A stretch of 26,090 bases of DNA, taken from contig CAPYID010000027.1 of NCBI GenBank assembly GCA_948739805.1, positions 1-26,090 on the forward strand, written 5' to 3'. This document shows positions 1 to 6,868 of this stretch, piece after piece (the stretch's first letter is position 1; each line of letters begins with the position of its first letter). Source of the DNA: an uncultured Clostridia bacterium. Lineage in GTDB: Bacteria > Bacillota > Clostridia > TANB77 > CAG-508. Below the pieces are notes generated by a model. That model worked only from the letters and a program-made list of their open reading frames with translations, was not told where the DNA came from and did not search any database. Position numbers and translations under genes: made by a program.

Positions 1-98
1 TATTAATAATAGGAGCACTAATAATCTGTAGTTATATAACAATAACAACAATAAGAAAAAAAGACACACAAATAAAAGACATAAAATTTTTAGGATAA
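1..98 (+). CDS. C-terminal end of an unidentified membrane protein (partial)
   Basis: The frame that starts at base 3 is open to a TAA at 96-98 and encodes about 31 residues. They form a hydrophobic stretch (LIIGALIICSYITI) followed by a short basic, polar tail. That pattern fits the last transmembrane helix and cytoplasmic tail of a membrane protein. The rest lies outside the window, so the family cannot be named. A complete sigma-A promoter begins 8 bp after its stop, so it is probably not in one transcript with rplU. It could also be a chance open frame, as only 31 codons are visible. Confidence 0.45.
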   Translation, partial: LIIGALIICSYITITTIRKKDTQIKDIKFLG

Positions 99-106
99 AA
101 AAATTA

Positions 107-135
107 TTGACAACCATAATGCATTATGTTATAAT
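107..135 (+). promoter_or_regulatory. Sigma-A promoter of rplU-rpmA
   Basis: A perfect TTGACA (107-112) and TATAAT (130-135) are separated by 17 bp. Transcription would start near 142, giving a 5' leader of about 100 nt before rplU. Confidence 0.9.
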
Positions 136-142
136 TACTAAC

Positions 143-234
143 TGTAACCGCATAAATAAGGTACATAAAGTCTGATTAAATTCAGATACCTAAATAAATT
201 TAAAGGTTAGCGAGTATACAAAAAAAGGGAGGTG
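143..234 (+). promoter_or_regulatory. rplU 5' leader with hairpin (candidate L21 autoregulatory leader)
   Basis: The ~100-nt leader contains a hairpin in which GGTA (160-163) pairs with TACC (187-190) and TCTGA (171-175) pairs with TCAGA (182-186). A strong ribosome binding site, GGGAGGTG, follows at 227-234. Firmicutes commonly carry a structured ribosomal protein leader before rplU, through which L21 is thought to control its own operon. The position and stem fit that role, but I did not match it to the published consensus, so the assignment is by context. Confidence 0.5.
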
Positions 235-243
235 CCTGGAATA

Positions 244-618
244 ATGTACGCAATAATTGAAGCTTGTGGAAAGCAATACAAAGTAGCAGAAGGAGACGTT
301 GTATTTTTCGAAAAATTAGATGCAGAAGAAGGCAAAAAAGTAAAATTTGATAATGTTATCTTAGTATCTGAAGACAATGGAAAAATAGAAGTAGGAAATC
401 CTTATGTTAAAGGTGCTAAGGTAGAAGGAAAAGTAGTTTCTCATGGTAAAGCTAAAAAGATCCTTGTTTACAAATACAAAGCAAAAAAGAATTACAGAAG
501 AACACAAGGACATAGACAACCATATACAAAGGTAGAGATAACATCTGTTAAAACTGCTTCTGAAAAAAAAGCTACAACAAAAACAGAAGCTAAATCAGAA
601 GTAAAAGCAGAAGCTTAA
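244..618 (+). CDS. rplU: 50S ribosomal protein L21
   Basis: This 124-residue protein opens with MYAIIEACGKQYKV, the L21 signature, and contains the RRTQGHRQPYTKVEI block near its end that contacts 23S rRNA. The ATG at 244 is preferred over the in-frame GTG at 232: it matches the conserved L21 N-terminus and lies 9 nt after GGGAGGTG, whereas the GTG falls inside that site. L21 is usually about 103 residues. Here an Ala/Lys/Thr/Glu-rich tail of about 20 residues is added. It is followed 41 bp later by rpmA in the same transcript. The prp gene that normally separates the two in Firmicutes is absent. Confidence 0.97.
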   Translation: MYAIIEACGKQYKVAEGDVVFFEKLDAEEGKKVKFDNVILVSEDNGKIEVGNPYVKGAKVEGKVVSHGKAKKILVYKYKAKKNYRRTQGHRQPYTKVEITSVKTASEKKATTKTEAKSEVKAEA

Positions 619-659
619 AAAAGTTAAAAACCATTTAAATATAGAAAGGAGAGACTAAC

Positions 660-923
660 ATGGCACATAAAAAGGGTCAAGGTAGTACCCATAACGGTAG
701 AGACAGTGAGTCTAAACGTTTGGGTGTGAAAAGAGCAGATGGACAATTTGTTCTTGCCGGAAACATATTAATGAGACAAAGAGGAACAAAAATACATCCA
801 GGAACTAATGTTGGAATCGGTAGTGACGACACATTATATGCATTAGTAAATGGAGTAGTTAAATTTGAAAGAATGGGTAGAGATAAAAAGAAAGTTAGTG
901 TTTACCCACAAGAAAATAAATAA
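660..923 (+). CDS. rpmA: 50S ribosomal protein L27, short form without the cleavable N-terminal extension
   Basis: This 87-residue L27 starts MAHKKGQGSTHNGRDSESK, so the mature N-terminus that reaches toward the peptidyl transferase centre is encoded directly. In most Firmicutes L27 is made with an extra segment of about nine residues that the Prp protease removes. Here an in-frame TAG at 642-644 lies just upstream, so no extension can be encoded. An AGGAGA ribosome binding site at 647-652 confirms the ATG at 660. Prp is also missing between rplU and rpmA. A hairpin terminator follows immediately, so the operon has only two genes. Confidence 0.97.
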   Translation: MAHKKGQGSTHNGRDSESKRLGVKRADGQFVLAGNILMRQRGTKIHPGTNVGIGSDDTLYALVNGVVKFERMGRDKKKVSVYPQENK

Positions 924-930
924 AAATCAA

Positions 931-967
931 AAATCGCATGGACTATATTCATGCGATTTTATTGATT
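931..967 (+). terminator. Rho-independent terminator of rplU-rpmA
   Basis: AAATCGCATG (931-940) pairs perfectly with CATGCGATTT (950-959) around a 9-nt loop, followed by a U-rich but interrupted tail. Confidence 0.85.
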
Positions 968-990
968 TTAATAATAGTATATGGTAAAAT
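962..990 (+). promoter_or_regulatory. Promoter of the GltD-like gene
   Basis: TTGATT (962-967) and TAAAAT (985-990) lie 17 bp apart, with a TGG extension before the -10. The -35 sits inside the tail of the preceding terminator, so one transcript ends where the next promoter begins. Confidence 0.65.
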
Positions 991-1052
991 GAATTTGTAA
1001 AAAAGTATCTTGGAAGGAATAAAATAATAAAAGAATAAATAAGGAGACAAAA

Positions 1053-2300
1053 ATGGAAGAAAAAGCAAATTATTGTTTAAACTGTCCTACAAAACCATGT
1101 GCGACAGGTTGCCCATTAGGAAATGATATACCGAGTTTTATAAAAAATATTAAAGAAAGAAATTATAAGAAAGCATATAATATATTATTAAAAACAACAG
1201 TATTACAATCTGTTTGTGGAAGAATATGCCCACATATGAAACAATGCAGAGGAAAATGTGTAAGAGGCATAAAAGGAGAGCCAGTGGAAATTGGAGAATT
1301 AGAGACATTTGTGGGAGATATGGCAATTAAAAACCAATGGGAAATAAACAAATTAGAAGAAAAAGATGATAAAAAAATAGCAATTGTAGGTGGGGGACCA
1401 GCAGGACTCACAGCAGCAGCATTTTTAAGAAGAAAAGGCTATAATGTTACAATATATGAAAAACATAATGAATTAGGAGGTTTATTATCGCATGGAATAC
1501 CTGAGTTTAGATTACCAAGAGGAATTTTACATAATGTAATAGAAAAAATAATAAATTTGGGAATAAATGTAAAGTATAACTGCGTTTTAGGAAAAGACAT
1601 AACTATGGAGCAATTAAAAAAAGAATATAATGCAGTTTTGCTCACATTTGGAGCAAACATATCAGCTAAAATGGGAATTGAAGGAGAAGAACTAAAAGGG
1701 GTATATGGAGGAAATGAATTATTAGAAAACAATAATCATCCTGACTACAATGGAAAAACAGTCGTTGTAAATGGTGGAGGAAACACAGCAATGGATACCT
1801 CAAGAACTATAAACAGAATGGGAGCAAAAAAGGTATATGTAGTATATAGAAGAGCAAGAGAGCAAATGCCAGCAGAGCAAAAGGAAATTGATGATGCAAT
1901 AAAAGAAGGAGTTGAATTTTTATTTCAAAATAACATAGTTAAGATAATTGGGGATAAGTATGTGGAAAAAATAGAATGTATAAAAACAGAATTAATAAAA
2001 GTAGAAGGGGAAACTAGGCTAAAGCCAGTAAATATAGATGGAAGTAATTATGAAATACCTGTAGACTATGTAGTAATGGCAGTAGGAGCGAAACCAGAAG
2101 AAGAAGTCTTAGAAACATTAGATTTAAAAAGAAATAAATGGGGTTACATAGAAACAGGTGAAAATAACAAAACATCAGATGAAAAGGTATTTTGCGCAGG
2201 AGATATAAGTGGTCAGACATCAACTGTGGCTTGGGCTGCAAGGTCTGGAAGAAATGCAGCAGAAAATATAGATAAATATTTAAAAAAGAATTGCCTTTAG
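1053..2300 (+). CDS. NAD(P)-dependent FAD/Fe-S oxidoreductase, glutamate synthase small-subunit (GltD) family, stand-alone
   Basis: The 415-residue protein has two N-terminal cysteine clusters (C8, C11, C16, C20 and C55, C59, C65, C69), as in the [4Fe-4S] domain of GltD, NfnB and related enzymes. A dinucleotide-binding GGGPAG (113-118) follows for FAD, a second one (VVNGGGNTAMD) for NAD(P)H, and the C-terminal GDISG...AARSGRNAA block contacts FAD. Family members pass electrons from NAD(P)H to a partner subunit: the glutamate synthase large subunit, NfnA, or others. No partner is next to it, so the acceptor is unknown and glutamate synthesis should not be assumed. The ATG at 1053 follows AAGGAGA. 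Its stop codon lies inside the terminator hairpin. Confidence 0.88.
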   Translation: MEEKANYCLNCPTKPCATGCPLGNDIPSFIKNIKERNYKKAYNILLKTTVLQSVCGRICPHMKQCRGKCVRGIKGEPVEIGELETFVGDMAIKNQWEINKLEEKDDKKIAIVGGGPAGLTAAAFLRRKGYNVTIYEKHNELGGLLSHGIPEFRLPRGILHNVIEKIINLGINVKYNCVLGKDITMEQLKKEYNAVLLTFGANISAKMGIEGEELKGVYGGNELLENNNHPDYNGKTVVVNGGGNTAMDTSRTINRMGAKKVYVVYRRAREQMPAEQKEIDDAIKEGVEFLFQNNIVKIIGDKYVEKIECIKTELIKVEGETRLKPVNIDGSNYEIPVDYVVMAVGAKPEEEVLETLDLKRNKWGYIETGENNKTSDEKVFCAGDISGQTSTVAWAARSGRNAAENIDKYLKKNCL

Positions 2301-2312
2301 GCAATTCTTTTA
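2286..2312. terminator. Bidirectional terminator shared by convergent genes
   Basis: AAGAATTGCC (2286-2295) pairs perfectly with GGCAATTCTT (2300-2309) around the loop TTTA, with A-rich and T-rich flanks. The plus gene stops at 2298-2300, inside the hairpin. The minus gene stops at 2310-2312, one base beyond it. One hairpin therefore serves both genes. Confidence 0.85.
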
Positions 2313-3419
2313 ATCATTAAATTTCTGTTCAGAATATGAAATATAAGTCTGCTTAGGTGGAATCTTTAATAAATATTTTAACCTACCAAATAAAGTCTTT
2401 AAGAAGTTTTCTTTATATACAACAAGGGATTTTGGAGCAGGAGCCATAGAATTTTCAAGTCTATACTCTAACTCTGACATTTTTGCTATATAATATTTAT
2501 TAAAATAAGTATAACCATCACAAACTGCAATCAAAGTTTTAAAATCATATAATTTACATCTATATTTTGAAATAGCTTCCCTAGTGTAAAGCAAATTAAT
2601 AGTATTATCAAAATAAGAAGTAAGTATAGTATTTTGTGTATCCAAAAACAATTTTTTTATCTCTGCCTTTAAACTTTCAATTTTAAGACAGTTTCTTTGA
2701 ACTTTACTAATACAATTGTAATGAGCCTCATTATAAGAATTCAATCTAATTATAGTCTCTTGCATATCTACTAGTAAATCAATATTATTTTGAACAATCT
2801 GAAAAGTACTTTCAGATGTCAAAGAAATAAATTGATTTTTAAAATTATCATTACTATTTAAAGTACTATCAAATAATGCATTATCACCAACAAGATATGC
2901 AAGTTGATTTACTAATGCACATTCAAGAGGATAATAATCAGGACTAATAGTATTAAAAGTAAGGTCAAAATATGTAACAGTTTCAGCCTTCTTGTTAACA
3001 CATTTAGAAGCTAGCAATTGAACTGCTGCTTCATTTAATCCTGTTCCAGGAAGAGAGCTATTAGTAAAATTGCAAAATCCAAGCCTTACTAACTTTCCAT
3101 TCTTATTTACTCTTTCTTGCAAATAGTGAATACATTCGTGAACAATTAAATCACTAATTTCATCAAAAGAAGTATCAGGACTAAAATATATAGATTTATT
3201 CTTATAGAAGTATTTAGCAGGGCAACCTGCTGGTAATTTTGCAATATACATATGAAGTTTTATAATATCAGAAAAAGCCTTAGGTGAATTAAGGTCTTTT
3301 CCTGGAAAAGTACTCTTCAAAATTTCAACAATATTAGATGCTATTGAATTCACTGTTGAAGAATCCAAAGCCCCAATTACTTCTATACCTTCTTTTTTTA
3401 TTTCAGATTTTATACTCAT
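2310..3419 (-). CDS. Putative zinc metallopeptidase (HExxH), family not recognised
   Basis: The 369-residue protein carries HECIH at residues 94-98, preceded by hydrophobic residues (DLIVHECIHYLQ) as in zincins. A GLNEAA segment 32 residues later supplies E130 as a likely third zinc ligand, the gluzincin arrangement. No signal peptide or transmembrane segment is seen, so it is probably cytoplasmic. The C-terminal 200 residues look helical and end in a basic stretch (FGRLKYLLKIPPK). The ATG is preceded by AAGGAGAT. It lies downstream of leuS on the same strand but has its own -10 box. The catalytic assignment rests on the motif alone, and its substrate is unknown. Confidence 0.6.
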   Translation of the reverse strand: MSIKSEIKKEGIEVIGALDSSTVNSIASNIVEILKSTFPGKDLNSPKAFSDIIKLHMYIAKLPAGCPAKYFYKNKSIYFSPDTSFDEISDLIVHECIHYLQERVNKNGKLVRLGFCNFTNSSLPGTGLNEAAVQLLASKCVNKKAETVTYFDLTFNTISPDYYPLECALVNQLAYLVGDNALFDSTLNSNDNFKNQFISLTSESTFQIVQNNIDLLVDMQETIIRLNSYNEAHYNCISKVQRNCLKIESLKAEIKKLFLDTQNTILTSYFDNTINLLYTREAISKYRCKLYDFKTLIAVCDGYTYFNKYYIAKMSELEYRLENSMAPAPKSLVVYKENFLKTLFGRLKYLLKIPPKQTYISYSEQKFND

Positions 3420-3466
3420 AAGTAATCCAAATCTCCTTAGTACAATAATTTTAATAGTCTAATAAA

Positions 3467-3472
3467 ATTATA
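3467..3472 (-). promoter_or_regulatory. -10 box of the metallopeptidase gene, no good -35
   Basis: On the minus strand TATAAT occupies 3472-3467. The hexamer 17 bp upstream (ATACAT) is a poor -35 and lies inside the 11-bp repeat array, which suggests help from a bound activator. Confidence 0.45.
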
Positions 3473-3481
3473 CAACATAAA

Positions 3482-3525
3482 TATTACAAATGTATTACAA
3501 ATACATTAAAATACTATTACAAAAA
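3482..3525. repeat. Four tandem 11-bp repeats before the metallopeptidase promoter
   Basis: The units TATTACAAATG, TATTACAAATA, CATTAAAATAC and TATTACAAAAA follow one another without gaps and end exactly at the leuS stop codon. The period of 11 bp is about one helical turn, as for a set of protein sites on one face of DNA. They cover roughly -25 to -70 of the downstream promoter. Confidence 0.55.
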
Positions 3526-5943
3526 TTATTTAACAACAATATTATAAATCTTATTATTAACATAAATCTCTTTTACTATATTTTTTCCTTCCAAAATATC
3601 AGAAATTTTATCATGAACTAATTTTTTTACAACATCTTCCTCTGAATCCTTAGCTATCATTACAGTATCCTTTAATTTTCCATTTATTTGAATAGGAATT
3701 TCAATTTCATCATCAATTGTTTTAGATTCATCATAACTTGGCCAAGAGCTTTCAGCAATAGTCTTATCATTTCCAATTAAACTATAAATTTCTTCAGAAA
3801 TATGAGGAGCTATAGGGTTTAATAATATTAAGAAAGTATTAAACTCGGACTTATTAATTCTTTTTAATCTATAAAACTCATTTACCATTGTCATAAGAGT
3901 AGCAACAGCAGTATTAAACTTCATTTCCTCAAAATCATTCGAAATTTTCTTAATAGATTTATTCATCATTTTATCAAAATCAGTTGAATAGTTCTCTCCG
4001 TCTACTAAAAAAGTTTGTAAATTCCAAACTCTATCTAAAAATTTACTACAACCACGTAAACTTTCCATAGACCAAGGAGTTGATTGATCGAAAGGACCAA
4101 TAAACATTTCATAAGTCCTAAAAGCATCAGCTCCAAATTCCTTAACAATATCATCTGGATTTACAACATTTCCCTTAGACTTAGACATCTTCTCACCATT
4201 ACCACCTAAAATCATACCATGAGAAGTACGTTTTGCATAAGGCTCTTTGGTAGGAACCTTACCAATATCATATAAAAACTTATGCCAAAATCTTGAATAA
4301 AGTAGATGCAGAGTAGTATGTTCCATACCACCATTGTACCAATCAATTGGTAACCAATAATCCAAAGCCTCTTTAGATGCGAACTCTTTATCATTATGAG
4401 CATCAATATATCTTAAGAAATACCAAGAAGAACCAGCCCACTGAGGCATTGTATCTGTCTCTCTTTTTGCCACTCCACCACAATGAGGACAAGTTGTATT
4501 TATCCAATCATTTAAAGTAGCAAGAGGAGACTCACCATTTTCGCCAGGTTTAAACTCATTAACCTCTGGAAGTACTAAAGGTAAATCCTTTTCATCTAAA
4601 GGAACCCAGCCACATTTATCACAATATACCATAGGTATTGGTTCTCCCCAATATCTTTGGCGAGAGAAAACCCAATCCCTTAATTTATAATTAACCTTTT
4701 TAGTTCCAATATTTTTATCTTCAAGGAATTTAATCATTTTGCTAATAGCTTCATTAACAGATAACCCATTCAAAAAATCAGAATTAATTAAATAACCATT
4801 AGATTTATCAGAATATGCACCAGTTTCTACTGAAACTGTATTCTCTTTATTAGTTATAACTTGTTTAATAGGTAATCCAAACTTAGTAGCAAAAGCAAAA
4901 TCCCTTTCATCATGAGCAGGAACAGCCATAATAGCACCTGTCCCATAAGTAATTAAAACATAGTCAGAAATCCAAATAGGAATTTCATTGCCGTCAGCGG
5001 GATTTATAGCCATAATACCCTTAATCTCTACACCTGTTTTATCCTTTTCAATCTCAGTTCTTTCGAAATCAGACTTTCTAGAAGCCTCTTCTTTATACTT
5101 TTCAATTTCTTCCATATTAGAAATTTTAGCTGCTAATTTTGTTATAATAGGATGCTCAGGAGCAACTACCATATAAGTAGCACCAAACATAGTATCAGGT
5201 CTAGTAGTATAAACCTCTAAATATTCATCAGAACCTGAAATCTGAAATTTAACCTCAGCACCTTCGCTTCTTCCAATCCAATTACGTTGTTGAGTTTTAA
5301 TCTTTTCGAGGTAATTAACATCATCCAAATCATTCAAAAGCCTTTCTGCGTAATCAGTAATTTTCAACATCCATTGACTTTTTTCCTTTTGAACAACAGG
5401 ACTTCCACATCTTTCGCAAACACCATTAACAACCTCTTCATTTGCAAGACCAACCTTGCAACCTGTACAATAATTTATTGGCATAGTAGCTTTATAAGCT
5501 AAACCGTTTTTAAATAATTGAACGAAAATCCATTGAGACCATTTATAATAATCAGGGTCAGTAGTATTAACTTCTCTAGACCAATCAAAAGAAAAACCAA
5601 TAGATTTTAATTGTTCCTTAAAATGATCAATATTTTGAGCAGTTACTACCCTTGGATGAATATTAGTCTTTATAGCATAATTTTCAGCAGGAAGACCAAA
5701 TGCATCAAAACCAATAGGATATAATACATTATATCCCTCAAGCCTTCTTTTTCTAGCTATTATATCAAGAGCAGTATAACTCCTTGGATGACCTACATGT
5801 AGACCTTGTCCAGAAGGATAAGGAAACTCAATAAGACCATACCATTTCTTCATAGTATAATCATCTTTTGCATTAAAAGTGCCTTCTTTTTCCCATTTAT
5901 TTTGCCACTTTTTTTCTACCTCTTTAAAATTATATGATGACAT
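3526..5943 (-). CDS. leuS: Leucine-tRNA ligase, bacterial type
   Basis: This 805-residue protein has the normal bacterial LeuRS length. It carries the class I signatures HVGH (49-52) and KMSKS (585-589), two cysteine pairs in the zinc region (CTGC...CERC, and CDKC...CPHC), and a CP1 editing domain with the threonine-rich TTRPDTMFGATYMV segment and a GTGAIMAVPAHDERD segment. It charges tRNA-Leu and hydrolyses mischarged tRNA. A longer frame reaches 5994, but the ATG at 5943 matches family N-termini (MSSYNFKEVEKKWQ) and sits 4-5 nt after GGGGAGG, so it was chosen. No T-box leader is visible upstream, although one often controls leuS in Firmicutes. Confidence 0.97.
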   Translation of the reverse strand: MSSYNFKEVEKKWQNKWEKEGTFNAKDDYTMKKWYGLIEFPYPSGQGLHVGHPRSYTALDIIARKRRLEGYNVLYPIGFDAFGLPAENYAIKTNIHPRVVTAQNIDHFKEQLKSIGFSFDWSREVNTTDPDYYKWSQWIFVQLFKNGLAYKATMPINYCTGCKVGLANEEVVNGVCERCGSPVVQKEKSQWMLKITDYAERLLNDLDDVNYLEKIKTQQRNWIGRSEGAEVKFQISGSDEYLEVYTTRPDTMFGATYMVVAPEHPIITKLAAKISNMEEIEKYKEEASRKSDFERTEIEKDKTGVEIKGIMAINPADGNEIPIWISDYVLITYGTGAIMAVPAHDERDFAFATKFGLPIKQVITNKENTVSVETGAYSDKSNGYLINSDFLNGLSVNEAISKMIKFLEDKNIGTKKVNYKLRDWVFSRQRYWGEPIPMVYCDKCGWVPLDEKDLPLVLPEVNEFKPGENGESPLATLNDWINTTCPHCGGVAKRETDTMPQWAGSSWYFLRYIDAHNDKEFASKEALDYWLPIDWYNGGMEHTTLHLLYSRFWHKFLYDIGKVPTKEPYAKRTSHGMILGGNGEKMSKSKGNVVNPDDIVKEFGADAFRTYEMFIGPFDQSTPWSMESLRGCSKFLDRVWNLQTFLVDGENYSTDFDKMMNKSIKKISNDFEEMKFNTAVATLMTMVNEFYRLKRINKSEFNTFLILLNPIAPHISEEIYSLIGNDKTIAESSWPSYDESKTIDDEIEIPIQINGKLKDTVMIAKDSEEDVVKKLVHDKISDILEGKNIVKEIYVNNKIYNIVVK

Positions 5944-5956
5944 AAAACCTCCCCTT

Positions 5957-6002
5957 GAGCAATAATGCTCTAATAAAATTTTTAAATAATGCAATTATTA
6001 TA
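5957..6002 (-). promoter_or_regulatory. leuS promoter -10 and short leader hairpin
   Basis: On the minus strand a TATAAT occupies 6002-5997, about 54 nt before the start codon, without a convincing -35. A 5-bp stem (GAGCA/TGCTC, 5957-5970) sits 2-3 nt upstream of the ribosome binding site. The leader is too short for a T-box. Confidence 0.4.
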
Positions 6003-6072
6003 TAACAAAAGATTAGAAAAATAAAGACTAAACAAAAAAATACTATAAAATTATGTAGCCAAAAACTCAAAT

Positions 6073-6258
6073 TTATATATAACATTTACTTTTTTCATAA
6101 TCATCAATAGCAAACTGCAAAGATTGATTTACTACTTCATTAATAGAAATATCTTCTTCTTTTGATATTTGTTTTATCTTCTCCAATATACTATCCTCAA
6201 TTCTTAAAGTATATTGTATATATCTTTTATCAATTCTTTTATGATAAGCAATTCCCAT
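6073..6258 (-). CDS. Small ribbon-helix-helix (CopG/Arc-type) DNA-binding protein
   Basis: The 61-residue protein has a beta-strand segment (YIQYTLRIEDSI) followed by two predicted helices (LEKIKQISKEED, then SINEVVNQSLQFAIDDYEKS), the standard ribbon-helix-helix layout. Such proteins bind DNA as dimers and often repress their own promoter. Many are antitoxins, but no toxin-sized gene lies next to it: leuS is downstream and a broken DUF1653 gene is divergent upstream. A GGGTGAT ribosome binding site precedes the ATG. A palindrome overlapping its probable -10 box (6337-6352) is a candidate operator. It may be a solitary regulator or the remains of a toxin-antitoxin pair. Confidence 0.72.
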   Translation of the reverse strand: MGIAYHKRIDKRYIQYTLRIEDSILEKIKQISKEEDISINEVVNQSLQFAIDDYEKSKCYI

Positions 6259-6336
6259 AAAATATCACCCATTATATAGTTTATCAGTTAGACAACATTA
6301 ATAAAAGACATATTTTATACTTGTATTTTACGCATG

Positions 6337-6376
6337 CATATTTTGCAATATGGATTTTTATTTACTTAAGGGTCAA
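6337..6376 (-). promoter_or_regulatory. Probable promoter of the ribbon-helix-helix gene with palindromic operator
   Basis: On the minus strand TTGACC (6376-6371) and CATATT (6352-6347) lie 18 bp apart. The -10 is one arm of the palindrome CATATT-TTGC-AATATG (6337-6352). A palindrome over the -10 is a typical place for a self-repressing dimer to bind. This is inference from position. Confidence 0.4.
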
Positions 6377-6441
6377 AATAATATACTAGGGGATGGACAG
6401 GGGCATTTCATCAAATTACCTTGTTATTTACAACATTATTA

Positions 6442-6483
6442 TTGCAACATCTATTAATTTATGATACTATAACGTAAATTAAT
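6442..6483 (+). promoter_or_regulatory. Promoter of the DUF1653 gene with inverted repeat around the -10
   Basis: TTGCAA (6442-6447), a 17-bp spacer and TACTAT (6465-6470) with a TGA extension form the promoter. A perfect 9-bp inverted repeat, ATTAATTTA (6453-6461) and TAAATTAAT (6475-6483), flanks the -10. The serS promoter at 6807-6847 has nearly the same sequence and repeat spacing. Confidence 0.6.
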
Positions 6484-6502
6484 ACAAAAAGGAGAGATAT
6501 AG

Positions 6503-6764
6503 ATGGAACAAGTACAAATAGGAAAAATTTATAGACACTTCATAAGGAAACTATTATTTTATAGAAGACATTGCATTAGATTCAGAGACGCAAGAAAGAG
6601 TAGTAATTTATAAACCATTATATGAAAGAAAAGACAGTAAAATATGGGTAAGAAGAGAAAAAATGTTTTTAGAAGAAATACCAATTGAAAGACCAGATAA
6701 TATAACTGGGCAAAAATATAGATTTGAATTACAAGATAACCTATCAAAAGATTTTACAAAATAG
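6503..6764 (+). pseudogene. DUF1653 protein gene with +1 frameshift
   Basis: The ATG at 6503, after GGAGAG, starts MEQVQIGKIYRHF, a typical DUF1653 opening. The frame then breaks near 6542-6546 and would stop at 6611. One base further, the frame from GGA at 6546 continues with GNYYFIEDIALDSETQ, then IYKPLYE, IWVRREKMFLEEI, and a TAG at 6762-6764. Joined, it makes a complete protein of about 87 residues, matching DUF1653 in order and length. The function of DUF1653 is unknown. The promoter and ribosome binding site are intact, so this is a recent mutation, a sequencing or assembly error, or a site of +1 frameshifting. Confidence 0.8.
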
Positions 6765-6806
6765 AAATAAGTTATCGTAAAATGATAGAATTACCTTGAA
6801 TATTCA

Positions 6807-6847
6807 TTGCAAAATGTATTAATTTGTGGTATTATATTGTAAATTAA
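6807..6847 (+). promoter_or_regulatory. serS promoter with inverted repeat around the -10
   Basis: TTGCAA (6807-6812), a 17-bp spacer, and TATTAT (6830-6835) with a TGG extension form the promoter. TTAATTT (6819-6825) and AAATTAA (6841-6847) flank the -10 with a 15-bp gap, the same arms and spacing as upstream of the DUF1653 gene. Confidence 0.7.
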
Positions 6848-6868
6848 AAAGAGAAATGAGTGATATAA

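Noticed and set aside
232..243. GTG start for rplU
   Set aside because: The GTG is part of the GGGAGGTG ribosome binding site, and the conserved L21 N-terminus begins at the ATG at 244.
5944..6060. Possible T-box leader before leuS
   Set aside because: The probable -10 leaves only about 54 nt of leader, and no T-box consensus, antiterminator or terminator is present.
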